Shown here: positions 1 to 5,406 of the stretch, piece by piece
How the letters are laid out: every line of letters begins with the position of its first letter
Position numbering within the stretch: position 1 is the first letter of the stretch
Source: Ruminococcus sp. UBA946
GTDB lineage: Bacteria; Bacillota; Clostridia; Oscillospirales; Ruminococcaceae
Assembly (NCBI GenBank): GCA_002293295.1
Contig: DBCY01000062.1
Span: 1 to 7,113 of the forward strand
Direction: 5' to 3'
Length of the DNA: 7,113 nucleotides
Translations under genes and position numbers: made by a program
Notes under the pieces: generated by a model
What the model was told of the DNA's origin: nothing
Database searches by the model: none
Seen by the model: the letters and a program-made list of their open reading frames with translations, nothing else

Positions 1-44
1 TGTAATTTGATACTTTTGAAATTCGTTTTAAAAGGTGATTTCAT
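1..44 (-). CDS. 5' end of a further gene, cut by the window edge
   Basis: An ATG at 44-42 opens a frame that stays open to the window edge for 14 codons and begins MKSPFKTNFKSIKL. A strong GGAGGT ribosome binding site (complement of 48-53, core GGAGG at 49-53) lies 4 nt before the ATG, and the start is only 22 nt after the stop of the large secreted-protein gene, so it is probably co-transcribed. The visible residues are basic and show no signal peptide or membrane segment yet. The product cannot be recognised. By position it matches the 189-residue gene that follows the metalloprotease gene, so a protective partner of the large protein is a reasonable inference. The main alternative is that the frame closes soon outside the window. 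Confidence 0.5.
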   Translation of the reverse strand, partial: MKSPFKTNFKSIKL

Positions 45-48
45 AGTA

Positions 49-53
49 CCTCC
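49..53 (-). promoter_or_regulatory. Ribosome binding site of the gene starting at 44
   Basis: The minus strand reads GGAGGT here, with 4 nt between the GGAGG core and the ATG at 44. The spacing is slightly short but the match to the anti-Shine-Dalgarno sequence is strong. It is the main evidence that a real gene starts in the last 44 bases. Confidence 0.55.
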
Positions 54-66
54 ATTCAAAACTTAA

Positions 67-3000
67 TTAAACCAACTCCCACATATCATCAAGGATTTTA
101 ACGATTTTATAATCATTGCTGAAAGGTACTACCTCATACCTGAAAATACTATAATATTTATTAATATGGCGGCAATCATTCCATGCTCTAAAATCAATTC
201 TATCTGTTTTTCTAGGAGGTTTATCATTAAATGTATACCTATCATGAATAACTTGAATATTATAACGACCATCAACTAACGCCTCACATAATTTATCGAC
301 GTGTTTGTCGTTAATTAATGAAGCCCAAAGCATTCCGCCACTTGCAAGAGTGATTAAGCCACCAACTATTTCTGTTCCGGGTATAAACAGCAGAATAATT
401 GCTGCTGGTGTTGTGACATTCCCTATAGCTGCTATAACTTCATTTTCATTTTTATACCCTAAATTAAATGCATCTATAATCATTTTAACAGTTTGATCTT
501 TTGTGATATTTGTTAATTGCTCATAAGTTTTATCTAAAAATTCAAATACATCATTAGAAGAATAATCTTCACCATAATTATTTCGCATTTTATCGACAAT
601 AATGGAGTAAATTGTTTCATTGGTAAAAAATATTTCATTGGTTGTGCGGTGCTGGAAAGTCGTTCTTCTAATTCCCCCATTTGGCGCATAAACCCAGTTA
701 TCCTGTTCGACCGTAAGGGTATATCTTCCCGCATTACTGCTTTGGGCGGTAACATAAATCTTATATTCTTTTCCGCCCTCAAGAGCATAAAGATAGCTAT
801 TGACATTCACCTTTAAAGCTTCAATTTCAATGATTCTTGGTGTGTTAGCAGACGTAATTTTTAATTTATGCCCTGGCGATACGTTTAGCAGATAATCGCT
901 GTTTTCTGATGGCTTAAGATAATAAGTATTTGCAACGCTGTTATACTCCCTGTCAAAAGATAAATAATACTTGCTTTGCTGTGAGCCGTCAAGACTTTTT
1001 GTTTTTATTTCGCCGTTGCATAGCTGATTTTTATCTGAATCTGTCGGCGCTACGAAATTATCCGAGAAGTACAACGAATCATCAATTATATTATCAGATA
1101 TAACGGTATCATCATATTTCAATGGATTTAAGCCACTAATGCCGATTTCATAATCATCAGAAAAGCTGTCCCCATCTCCGTCTTTGCTCATCGGGTCAGA
1201 AACAATCGGCAAAACACGCGTTTCTTGTAAAATTTCAATTTCAGGACTACCGATAAATCTGTCAAAACCGGATTGAACGCCAAATAATTGAATTCCGGAA
1301 GTTCTCATTAAATCTACAAACTTCGGCAATATTACTTTCCCGTCGTCAGTCCAATCCAACAATTGCTCCGTCTGTTGCCATAAGAAGATTTTATGTGTGC
1401 TTTCATACATGATTTCCTGATAATCTTTTAACTCATCTGTATCAGAATTAGCAAAACCCGAACCTGAAATCTCACCTTTATTAGCCATATAATAATTATA
1501 GGTAATCGGCGCGTCAAGTTCTACAAATTTATATCCCGTAGCGATTATCGTAGGATATTCATATCCTACCGGATCATCAAAGAAATCAAGAACAAACTGC
1601 GTGAAGTTAAATCGTGTATCAACGTATAGACTTTCATTGGTAGCATAGCTCTTATAATCGTTATTAAGCGGGTTTCCGGGGTATGAAATAAAGTTTAAGT
1701 TAATATTTTGCGTCTTAATATTATTGACAGCTGCTTGTGCGTTGGTGAGATATGGGGAAGTAATGCCGTCTATGACAAAACACTGTCGGTAACTGCCCGC
1801 TTGTAAGTTTGGCACAACGTTTTGCAGCATATAATTTAATGTTGTTGAGAGTCTGAATGAAAGTTGAGCAGTAGAGTTCATAGGTACGCTTGGAATACGG
1901 TTTATTACTGTTGTCAGTTCTTCATCAGATGTCCTTTTATGATTGCCATCTACGGTTTGGGCGTAAGCATAAGAGAATCCATCGGAAAAATTCATAATAG
2001 TTGCGTCTACGTGTTCTATTGGCACAACATAGTGAATCCTAACATTTTTTTGCGTTTCAAGAATCTTTTTAGAGGCTTCAATAATTTTGGGCTTCACCAC
2101 ATCCGCCATTTCAGGGTTGAAGTATGAAATAAATATAATATCAACTGGCGCGTTTGTGTCCAAGTTTGCACCCATCGGCGCTACAGAAGCCATTCTTCCC
2201 ATTGGCAACGGAGCGGGTTGCGGTTCAGGCGCTGAATCTGGCTCAATTCCAAGGTTATCGAGGAAAAGCTCCATGTCTATAAGGCAATATGTTCCCAATT
2301 CATCCGTATTGGCATACACCCTGTTATTCTCAATGTCATGGAATGTTTCTACGGGCAGAAGCATATTTACTTCTTCAAAAAACTTGAATACATTAAGCCG
2401 CTTGATTCCCTCAAACTCAGGATTTGCCGTATACGTCCCTAAAGTGTTGGAAACAACCGAGTTTTCAAGATTAAATGAAACGGTGACCTCGTCAACTTTC
2501 AGTCCCTCAGAATAAATAAACTCAGGAACCATACCGATTATCGCGGGATTGCTCACGGTGTTTGAATATCCGCTCTCGGTGGCGTAAAGGTTGTTTTCAG
2601 CCATGCCCGCCGCTTTAATGTCAAGCGAAACGGTAAAAGGATTGTCACTATCGTTTATTCTGTCAAACGCTTCACTTTCCGCCCCGACTGTCTGTTCTAC
2701 GGTATATTCATTATCGGGAACGCCATTCGTATTTGAACTGTTCGGGTCAAGCCCCAGTTCTACTTCATCGCCGTCGATAACACTGTCGCCGTCTGAATCA
2801 GAGTTGTTCGGGTCGGTATTATGAGATATTTCTACGCTGTCGCTCAGACCGTCAAAGTCTGAATCTTCGTTCAGGGGGTCAGTTTCATGAGAGTATTCTT
2901 CTCTGTTTGAAAGACCGTCGCTGTCAAAATCCTCGTTGCCATCCGAAATGCCGTTATCGTCTGAATCAGCTTTTGCGGGGTCAGTTCCGAGGGCGGTTGC

Positions 3001-4446
3001 TTCATATCCGTCCGGCAGACCGTCACCGTCAGTATCGGGATTATTCGGGTCGGTCTCATATACATATGTTTCGTATACGTCGGGAATCCCGTCTTCATCG
3101 GTATCCGTCGGGTCGTCCCAGTCTATTTCCTCAGTCGTGTTGACTACGGGGCAAACTTCGCTTTCAGCGGTTCTTTCGCCCGAAGTCTGCTTTACTTTCA
3201 CATAAAGAAGTTCAAATTCTTCCGGTGTAAATGAATATGTAAGGGCATTTTCAACAGTTCCGGCAACATTAAAGTTTTCTTCATCATATGAAACCAGAAT
3301 CTCAAAAATTCCTTCCGGCTCTGTGGTTTCCCAATTAACCGTCACCAAACCCGTTTCGGTATCATAATCCGCCGTTGCCGTCAGGATTATTTCTTCAATT
3401 GTCGTATTGACAACGGGGCAAGCTTCGCTTTCAGCGGTTATTTCGCCTAATGTCTGCTTGACTTTCACATAGAGAAGCTCAAATTCTTCCGGTGTAAATG
3501 AATATGTAAGGGCACTTTCAACCGTTCCGGCAACATTAAAGTTTTCTTCATCATATGAAACCAGAATCTCAAAAATTCCTTCCGGCTCTGTGGTTTCCCA
3601 ATTAACCGTTATCATGCCCGTTTCGGCGCTATAATCCGCCGTTGCTGTCAGGGTTATTTCTATCGGGTCGGGGTCTTCGGGTTCGTCTTCTTTCTCACCG
3701 ATTGCTACGACTGACATAATTTCATTGCTTATTTCGGGCGTTATTCCGTCGTTAAACAAACCCGACAAGCCTATTTCCAATGAAGCCCCCGGATTTATGG
3801 GATTGCTCCACATCTGGCTTGCTATTTTATAATGTCCGTCGGCTCTTTCAAGTATCCGTCCGTTCCAAAGGTCATTAATCGCAAAATTGGTGTCAAACGC
3901 AAATGTCCATGCTTCAAGGGGAGCGTCTGATGTGTTTGTCAGGACGATAAAGCCGTTAAAGCCTGTGTTCCATGCGTAATCTACCCTTAATTGTACATCA
4001 AAGCCCTCTGATATGTCAACCCTTTTTGCGAGGTTTTCAAACTTTTCCGGCAGGGCGGGGGTATCGGTTTTAAGGGTATATCCAAAATTAGCGCTTGCGT
4101 TCGGGGCGATTTCATAATTATGTCCTGCGTTCTTGATGACGTACTCTGTGCCGTCGCCGCTCAGAATAGTACCGTTATAAACGCCTAATATTTCACCGCC
4201 TGCGTCATAGCCGAGCGCCCAGTTGAGAATCGGCTCCGTTCCTGTGTTTGTAATCCTTACATCGATATTCTGAAATCCCGTCCATTCATTCTGAACATTG
4301 TACTCAACTTTATAGCCGTCATAATTATATGTGGTTATCCCTGTCTGAGCCATTGCGGGGACGGCGGCAAACACCGTCATTGTCATTACAGCTGCTAAGA
4401 AACTGGATACTGCGCGATTGATTTTTCTTGAAAATTTTTTTAACAT
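67..4446 (-). CDS. Large secreted multidomain protein: CBM2-like x2, Fn3-like x2, TSP3-like array, vWA-like, unknown C-terminal tail
   Basis: This 1459-residue protein is probably exported and carbohydrate-binding. Residues 1-33 form a signal peptide with predicted cleavage at AMA|Q. Two CBM2-like domains follow (about 41-127 and 146-234; motifs WxTGF, ITNTG/LTNTS, YNG/LWNG, NPINPG), then an acidic linker, two near-identical 89-residue Fn3-like repeats (263-440), an Asp-rich calcium-binding array (448-580), a beta domain (582-735), a Pro-rich linker, a vWA-like domain (767-921) with a degenerate metal site, a module shared with the upstream gene (960-1115), a PPC-like beta domain (about 1130-1250), a helical stretch, a hydrophobic segment (1344-1379) and an 80-residue tail. 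No LPXTG, SLH or dockerin is seen. I start at the ATG at 4446, not the in-frame TTG at 4473, because GGAGG lies 8 nt upstream and the signal peptide then starts correctly. Families are recognised by eye. A toxin-like role for the tail is inference. Confidence 0.9.
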   Translation of the reverse strand: MLKKFSRKINRAVSSFLAAVMTMTVFAAVPAMAQTGITTYNYDGYKVEYNVQNEWTGFQNIDVRITNTGTEPILNWALGYDAGGEILGVYNGTILSGDGTEYVIKNAGHNYEIAPNASANFGYTLKTDTPALPEKFENLAKRVDISEGFDVQLRVDYAWNTGFNGFIVLTNTSDAPLEAWTFAFDTNFAINDLWNGRILERADGHYKIASQMWSNPINPGASLEIGLSGLFNDGITPEISNEIMSVVAIGEKEDEPEDPDPIEITLTATADYSAETGMITVNWETTEPEGIFEILVSYDEENFNVAGTVESALTYSFTPEEFELLYVKVKQTLGEITAESEACPVVNTTIEEIILTATADYDTETGLVTVNWETTEPEGIFEILVSYDEENFNVAGTVENALTYSFTPEEFELLYVKVKQTSGERTAESEVCPVVNTTEEIDWDDPTDTDEDGIPDVYETYVYETDPNNPDTDGDGLPDGYEATALGTDPAKADSDDNGISDGNEDFDSDGLSNREEYSHETDPLNEDSDFDGLSDSVEISHNTDPNNSDSDGDSVIDGDEVELGLDPNSSNTNGVPDNEYTVEQTVGAESEAFDRINDSDNPFTVSLDIKAAGMAENNLYATESGYSNTVSNPAIIGMVPEFIYSEGLKVDEVTVSFNLENSVVSNTLGTYTANPEFEGIKRLNVFKFFEEVNMLLPVETFHDIENNRVYANTDELGTYCLIDMELFLDNLGIEPDSAPEPQPAPLPMGRMASVAPMGANLDTNAPVDIIFISYFNPEMADVVKPKIIEASKKILETQKNVRIHYVVPIEHVDATIMNFSDGFSYAYAQTVDGNHKRTSDEELTTVINRIPSVPMNSTAQLSFRLSTTLNYMLQNVVPNLQAGSYRQCFVIDGITSPYLTNAQAAVNNIKTQNINLNFISYPGNPLNNDYKSYATNESLYVDTRFNFTQFVLDFFDDPVGYEYPTIIATGYKFVELDAPITYNYYMANKGEISGSGFANSDTDELKDYQEIMYESTHKIFLWQQTEQLLDWTDDGKVILPKFVDLMRTSGIQLFGVQSGFDRFIGSPEIEILQETRVLPIVSDPMSKDGDGDSFSDDYEIGISGLNPLKYDDTVISDNIIDDSLYFSDNFVAPTDSDKNQLCNGEIKTKSLDGSQQSKYYLSFDREYNSVANTYYLKPSENSDYLLNVSPGHKLKITSANTPRIIEIEALKVNVNSYLYALEGGKEYKIYVTAQSSNAGRYTLTVEQDNWVYAPNGGIRRTTFQHRTTNEIFFTNETIYSIIVDKMRNNYGEDYSSNDVFEFLDKTYEQLTNITKDQTVKMIIDAFNLGYKNENEVIAAIGNVTTPAAIILLFIPGTEIVGGLITLASGGMLWASLINDKHVDKLCEALVDGRYNIQVIHDRYTFNDKPPRKTDRIDFRAWNDCRHINKYYSIFRYEVVPFSNDYKIVKILDDMWELV
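310..417 (-). other. Hydrophobic segment before the C-terminal tail of the large protein
   Basis: Residues 1344-1379 of the large protein are rich in Ile, Leu, Ala and Gly, contain a Pro-Gly break (LLFIPGTEIVGG) and hold almost no charge. The length fits one long or two short membrane-inserting helices. About 80 residues follow, with several aromatic and basic residues and two Cys. A late hydrophobic stretch in a secreted protein could be a membrane anchor, a membrane-entry element or part of a pore-former. None of these is shown by the sequence. Confidence 0.6.
1147..1185 (-). other. Asp-rich calcium-binding-type loop in the shared module, large protein
   Basis: The stretch KDGDGDSFSDDYE, just after VLPIVSDP, has the DxDxDxxxDxxE spacing of thrombospondin-type-3 or dockerin-like calcium loops. 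The upstream paralogue has DDGDGDGIKDSEE after VLPIISDP at the matching place. A more degenerate loop (NSDTDELKDYQE, 1414-1446) lies earlier in the same module. Calcium binding is a family-based expectation. Confidence 0.6.
1684..2148 (-). other. vWA-like domain with degenerate MIDAS
   Basis: Residues 767-921 of the large protein have the alternating beta/alpha pattern of a von Willebrand factor A fold: a first strand VDIIFIS, a strand VRIHYVVP, a helix, a strand CFVIDG and a final strand LNFISYPGNP. At the position of the metal-binding DxSxS motif the protein reads YFNPE, so the Asp and both Ser are replaced. The late Asp (VIDGITS) is kept. A metal-independent binding or purely structural role is therefore likely. 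The fold is assigned by eye. Confidence 0.55.
2710..3111 (-). other. Thrombospondin type 3-like / EF-hand-like Asp-rich array
   Basis: Residues about 446-579 contain six copies of a DxDxDGxxDxxE-type loop: DTDEDGIPDVYE, DTDGDGLPDGYE, DSDDNGISDGNE, DFDSDGLSNREE, DSDFDGLSDSVE and DSDGDSVIDGDE. A shortened, Asp-poor remnant (NTNGVPD) follows. Most are separated by TDPxNxD-type linkers. Such arrays bind calcium and give rigid, protease-resistant stalks in bacterial surface proteins. Here the array would hold the binding domains away from the vWA-like and C-terminal parts. Confidence 0.85.
3127..3660 (-). repeat. Tandem 267-bp in-frame repeat encoding two Fn3-like domains
   Basis: Two adjacent units of 267 nt (3394-3660 and 3127-3393) encode 89-residue beta-sandwich domains resembling fibronectin type III. 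Both contain LTATADY, VNWETTEPEGIFEILVSYD and TYSFTPEEFELLYVKVKQT. The DNA is identical over 86 bp (3257-3342 against 3524-3609), with scattered differences elsewhere. This suggests a recent internal duplication or gene conversion. The domains are probably spacers. Confidence 0.9.
3745..4011 (-). other. CBM2-like carbohydrate-binding domain, second copy
   Basis: Residues about 146-234 match the CBM2 pattern well: YAWNTGFNGFIVLTNTS, an EAW strand, LWNG, and a closing SNPINPGASLEIGLSG. CBM2 modules bind cellulose or xylan through exposed Trp residues. Trp residues are present in WNTGF, EAWTF, LWNG and QMWSN. Ligand choice cannot be read from the sequence. Confidence 0.75.
4066..4326 (-). other. 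CBM2-like carbohydrate-binding domain, first copy
   Basis: Residues about 41-127, just after the signal peptide, contain VQNEWTGFQNIDVRITNTG, PILNW, VYNG and IAPNASANFGY, the order of conserved elements in CBM2. This copy is more divergent than the second: YNG stands in place of WNG, and there is no Trp in the NAGHNYEIAP stretch, so one exposed aromatic may be lost. Confidence 0.7.
4348..4446 (-). other. Signal peptide of the large secreted protein
   Basis: Residues 1-33 have a basic start (MLKKFSRKINR), a hydrophobic core (FLAAVMTMTVFAAV) and an AxA-type cleavage site (AMA before Gln34). This is a Sec signal peptide of Gram-positive length. It only sits at the N-terminus if translation starts at 4446. 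Confidence 0.9.
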
Positions 4447-4454
4447 TTTTACAT

Positions 4455-4459
4455 CCTCC
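4455..4459 (-). promoter_or_regulatory. Ribosome binding site fixing the start of the large gene
   Basis: The minus strand reads GGAGG here, 8 nt before the ATG at 4446-4444. The frame extends 9 codons further to a TTG at 4473, but the GGAGG itself lies inside that extension, so the ATG is the better start. Confidence 0.85.
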
Positions 4460-4573
4460 ATTTCAACATTCAATTTATATGCTTAATTTATTTTGCCCTG
4501 TACTAAAGTAATTCTGTTACCTATCAATATCTCTGTCGGAAAGAAATGATAATCAGGTTTTTTTCTAAGCAGG

Positions 4574-4607
4574 GTCAGAGGCTGATGATTTTTCATCAAC
4601 CTCCGAC
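4574..4607 (-). repeat. Inverted repeat, 15-bp arms with 4-nt loop
   Basis: On the minus strand GTCGGAGGTTGATGA is followed by AAAA and TCATCAGCCTCTGAC. The arms pair over 15 positions, two of them G-U wobbles. No U-run follows on the minus strand, and on the plus strand only a mixed pyrimidine stretch follows, so it is not a standard intrinsic terminator. It lies 128 nt before the start of the large gene. Confidence 0.75.
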
Positions 4608-4775
4608 TCCTTTCGTCATTCGGAATAAGCCGGGGATGAAAGTCGTGATACACCCGTTTCAAAATCATAAAGCTCCCAGAAATCAAAACCTGTCAGACTA
4701 TATGCATTAGGTGAAATAATAAGTTTTAACAAGAAAACCGTATTAAAAACTACAATTATAACCTAATTAGCTGTA

Positions 4776-5345
4776 TTAAACACCTTGTGGTATAAAACTT
4801 TGTAGAACACATAAATTTTCATTGATTTCATCTTTTTTATTGCCGTAATAATCACTATCTTTATAAAACAACTCAAAAGCATCTTCATTTTCATAATATA
4901 CAATTGCATGTTTCTCGCCATAAAATATTTCAAAACCATATATAACAATTAATTCCTCAGGAATAATAGCGCAAGTTACATTTGAATTTTCCTCATGAAT
5001 ACCACCACCTGACAAAGCTTGGTATACATCAAGGTTTGGCCCTTCATAAGGAACACAAAGAACTTCATTTATATAACTCAAAATACTTGGGCGTTGTCGA
5101 AGTTCTTCATTGGTATAACCTTTTAATGCATTTAAACCATACTTCGATATTTCTATTATTGCGTCTTGATTAACCTTAGTATAATTTAATGTTTCTTCGT
5201 ATATCTCAATTTTTAATGATTCTCTTAATCTGCTGGCTTTTTCTTGTTTTTTTTCATTTGTATTTGTTATTATAATAGGTGTAATATAAATTATAATTAA
5301 AAATAAAACTAAACCTAAAAGAGTAAATACATTTAGTTTATTCAT
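4776..5345 (-). CDS. Membrane-anchored protein of unknown family, candidate immunity partner
   Basis: I do not recognise this 189-residue protein. Residues about 7-27 form one strongly hydrophobic helix (FTLLGLVLFLIIIY followed by ITPIIIT). Then come a charged stretch (31-52; six Lys/Arg between 32 and 45, with several Glu), a mixed alpha/beta domain, three Cys (97, 125, 179) and a Tyr/Asp/Glu-rich end. It has no lipobox. The positive charges after the helix make topology uncertain; a signal anchor with an external domain and the reverse orientation are both possible. The start is ATG with AGGGAG 7 nt upstream. It lies 61 nt behind the metalloprotease gene on the same strand. That position, small size, single membrane anchor and AT-rich composition fit an immunity or inhibitor protein for that protease, by inference only. 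Confidence 0.85.
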   Translation of the reverse strand: MNKLNVFTLLGLVLFLIIIYITPIIITNTNEKKQEKASRLRESLKIEIYEETLNYTKVNQDAIIEISKYGLNALKGYTNEELRQRPSILSYINEVLCVPYEGPNLDVYQALSGGGIHEENSNVTCAIIPEELIVIYGFEIFYGEKHAIVYYENEDAFELFYKDSDYYGNKKDEINENLCVLQSFIPQGV

Positions 5346-5352
5346 AAAACAA

Positions 5353-5358
5353 CTCCCT
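5353..5358 (-). promoter_or_regulatory. Ribosome binding site of the 189-residue gene
   Basis: The minus strand reads AGGGAG 7 nt before the ATG at 5345-5343. It lies close to the base of the hairpin at 5366-5400, with 7 nt between them. Confidence 0.65.
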
Positions 5359-5365
5359 GTTATCT

Positions 5366-5400
5366 CAATCTATCTGAGGTTTTATAATAACCTTAGATTG
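5366..5400 (-). repeat. Intergenic hairpin between protease and 189-residue gene
   Basis: On the plus strand CAATCTA plus AGGTT (separated by a TCTG bulge) pairs with AACCT plus TAGATTG across a 7-nt AT-rich loop, giving 12 bp in all. No U-run follows on the minus strand, so read-through is expected. It starts 6 nt after the protease stop codon and ends just before the next ribosome binding site. A role in mRNA stability or in setting the toxin-to-partner ratio is possible. Confidence 0.55.
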
Positions 5401-5406
5401 ATTATT

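Larger units (their letters stand above)
4447..4775 (-). other. 329-nt intergenic region with candidate structured element, no convincing gene
   Basis: This is the gap between the 189-residue gene and the large secreted-protein gene. It holds a strong hairpin (4574-4607), a smaller TATCA/TGATA pairing nested inside a possible outer CCCTG/CAGGG pairing (about 4495-4574), and the ribosome binding site of the large gene. A TATAAT hexamer lies at 4755-4760 without a good -35 element. A 61-67 codon open frame (4686-4483, Arg/Lys/His-rich) spans the structured part but resembles no protein I know and contains the hairpin within it. The region could be a structured leader of the large gene or a remnant of a repeated element. 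Confidence 0.5.

Noticed and set aside
2710..3111. Asp-rich loops as dockerin modules for cellulosome attachment
   Set aside because: Dockerins have two 22-residue loops with a fixed helix between them. Here there are six closely spaced loops with TDPxNxD linkers, which fits a TSP3-like stalk better.
2871..3205. Several open frames on both strands over the Asp-rich array, including a Ser-rich plus-strand frame
   Set aside because: They are out-of-frame shadows of the GAY/GGN-rich repeat coding and lack ribosome binding sites.
4447..4473. Nine-codon N-terminal extension of the large protein to a TTG start
   Set aside because: The GGAGG site lies inside the extension and the signal peptide starts properly at the ATG at 4446.
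4483..4686. 61-67 codon minus-strand open frame, Arg/Lys/His-rich, with GGGAG 4 nt before an internal ATG
   Set aside because: It resembles no known protein, its longest form starts at TTG, and it spans a strong hairpin in the intergenic region. It is kept only as an alternative in the leader finding.
4755..4760. Perfect TATAAT on the minus strand as a promoter for the large gene
   Set aside because: The -35 position at 16-18 nt spacing reads GTGTTT, TGTTTA or similar, far from TTGACA. The region is AT-rich, and the site overlaps sequence just after the previous stop.
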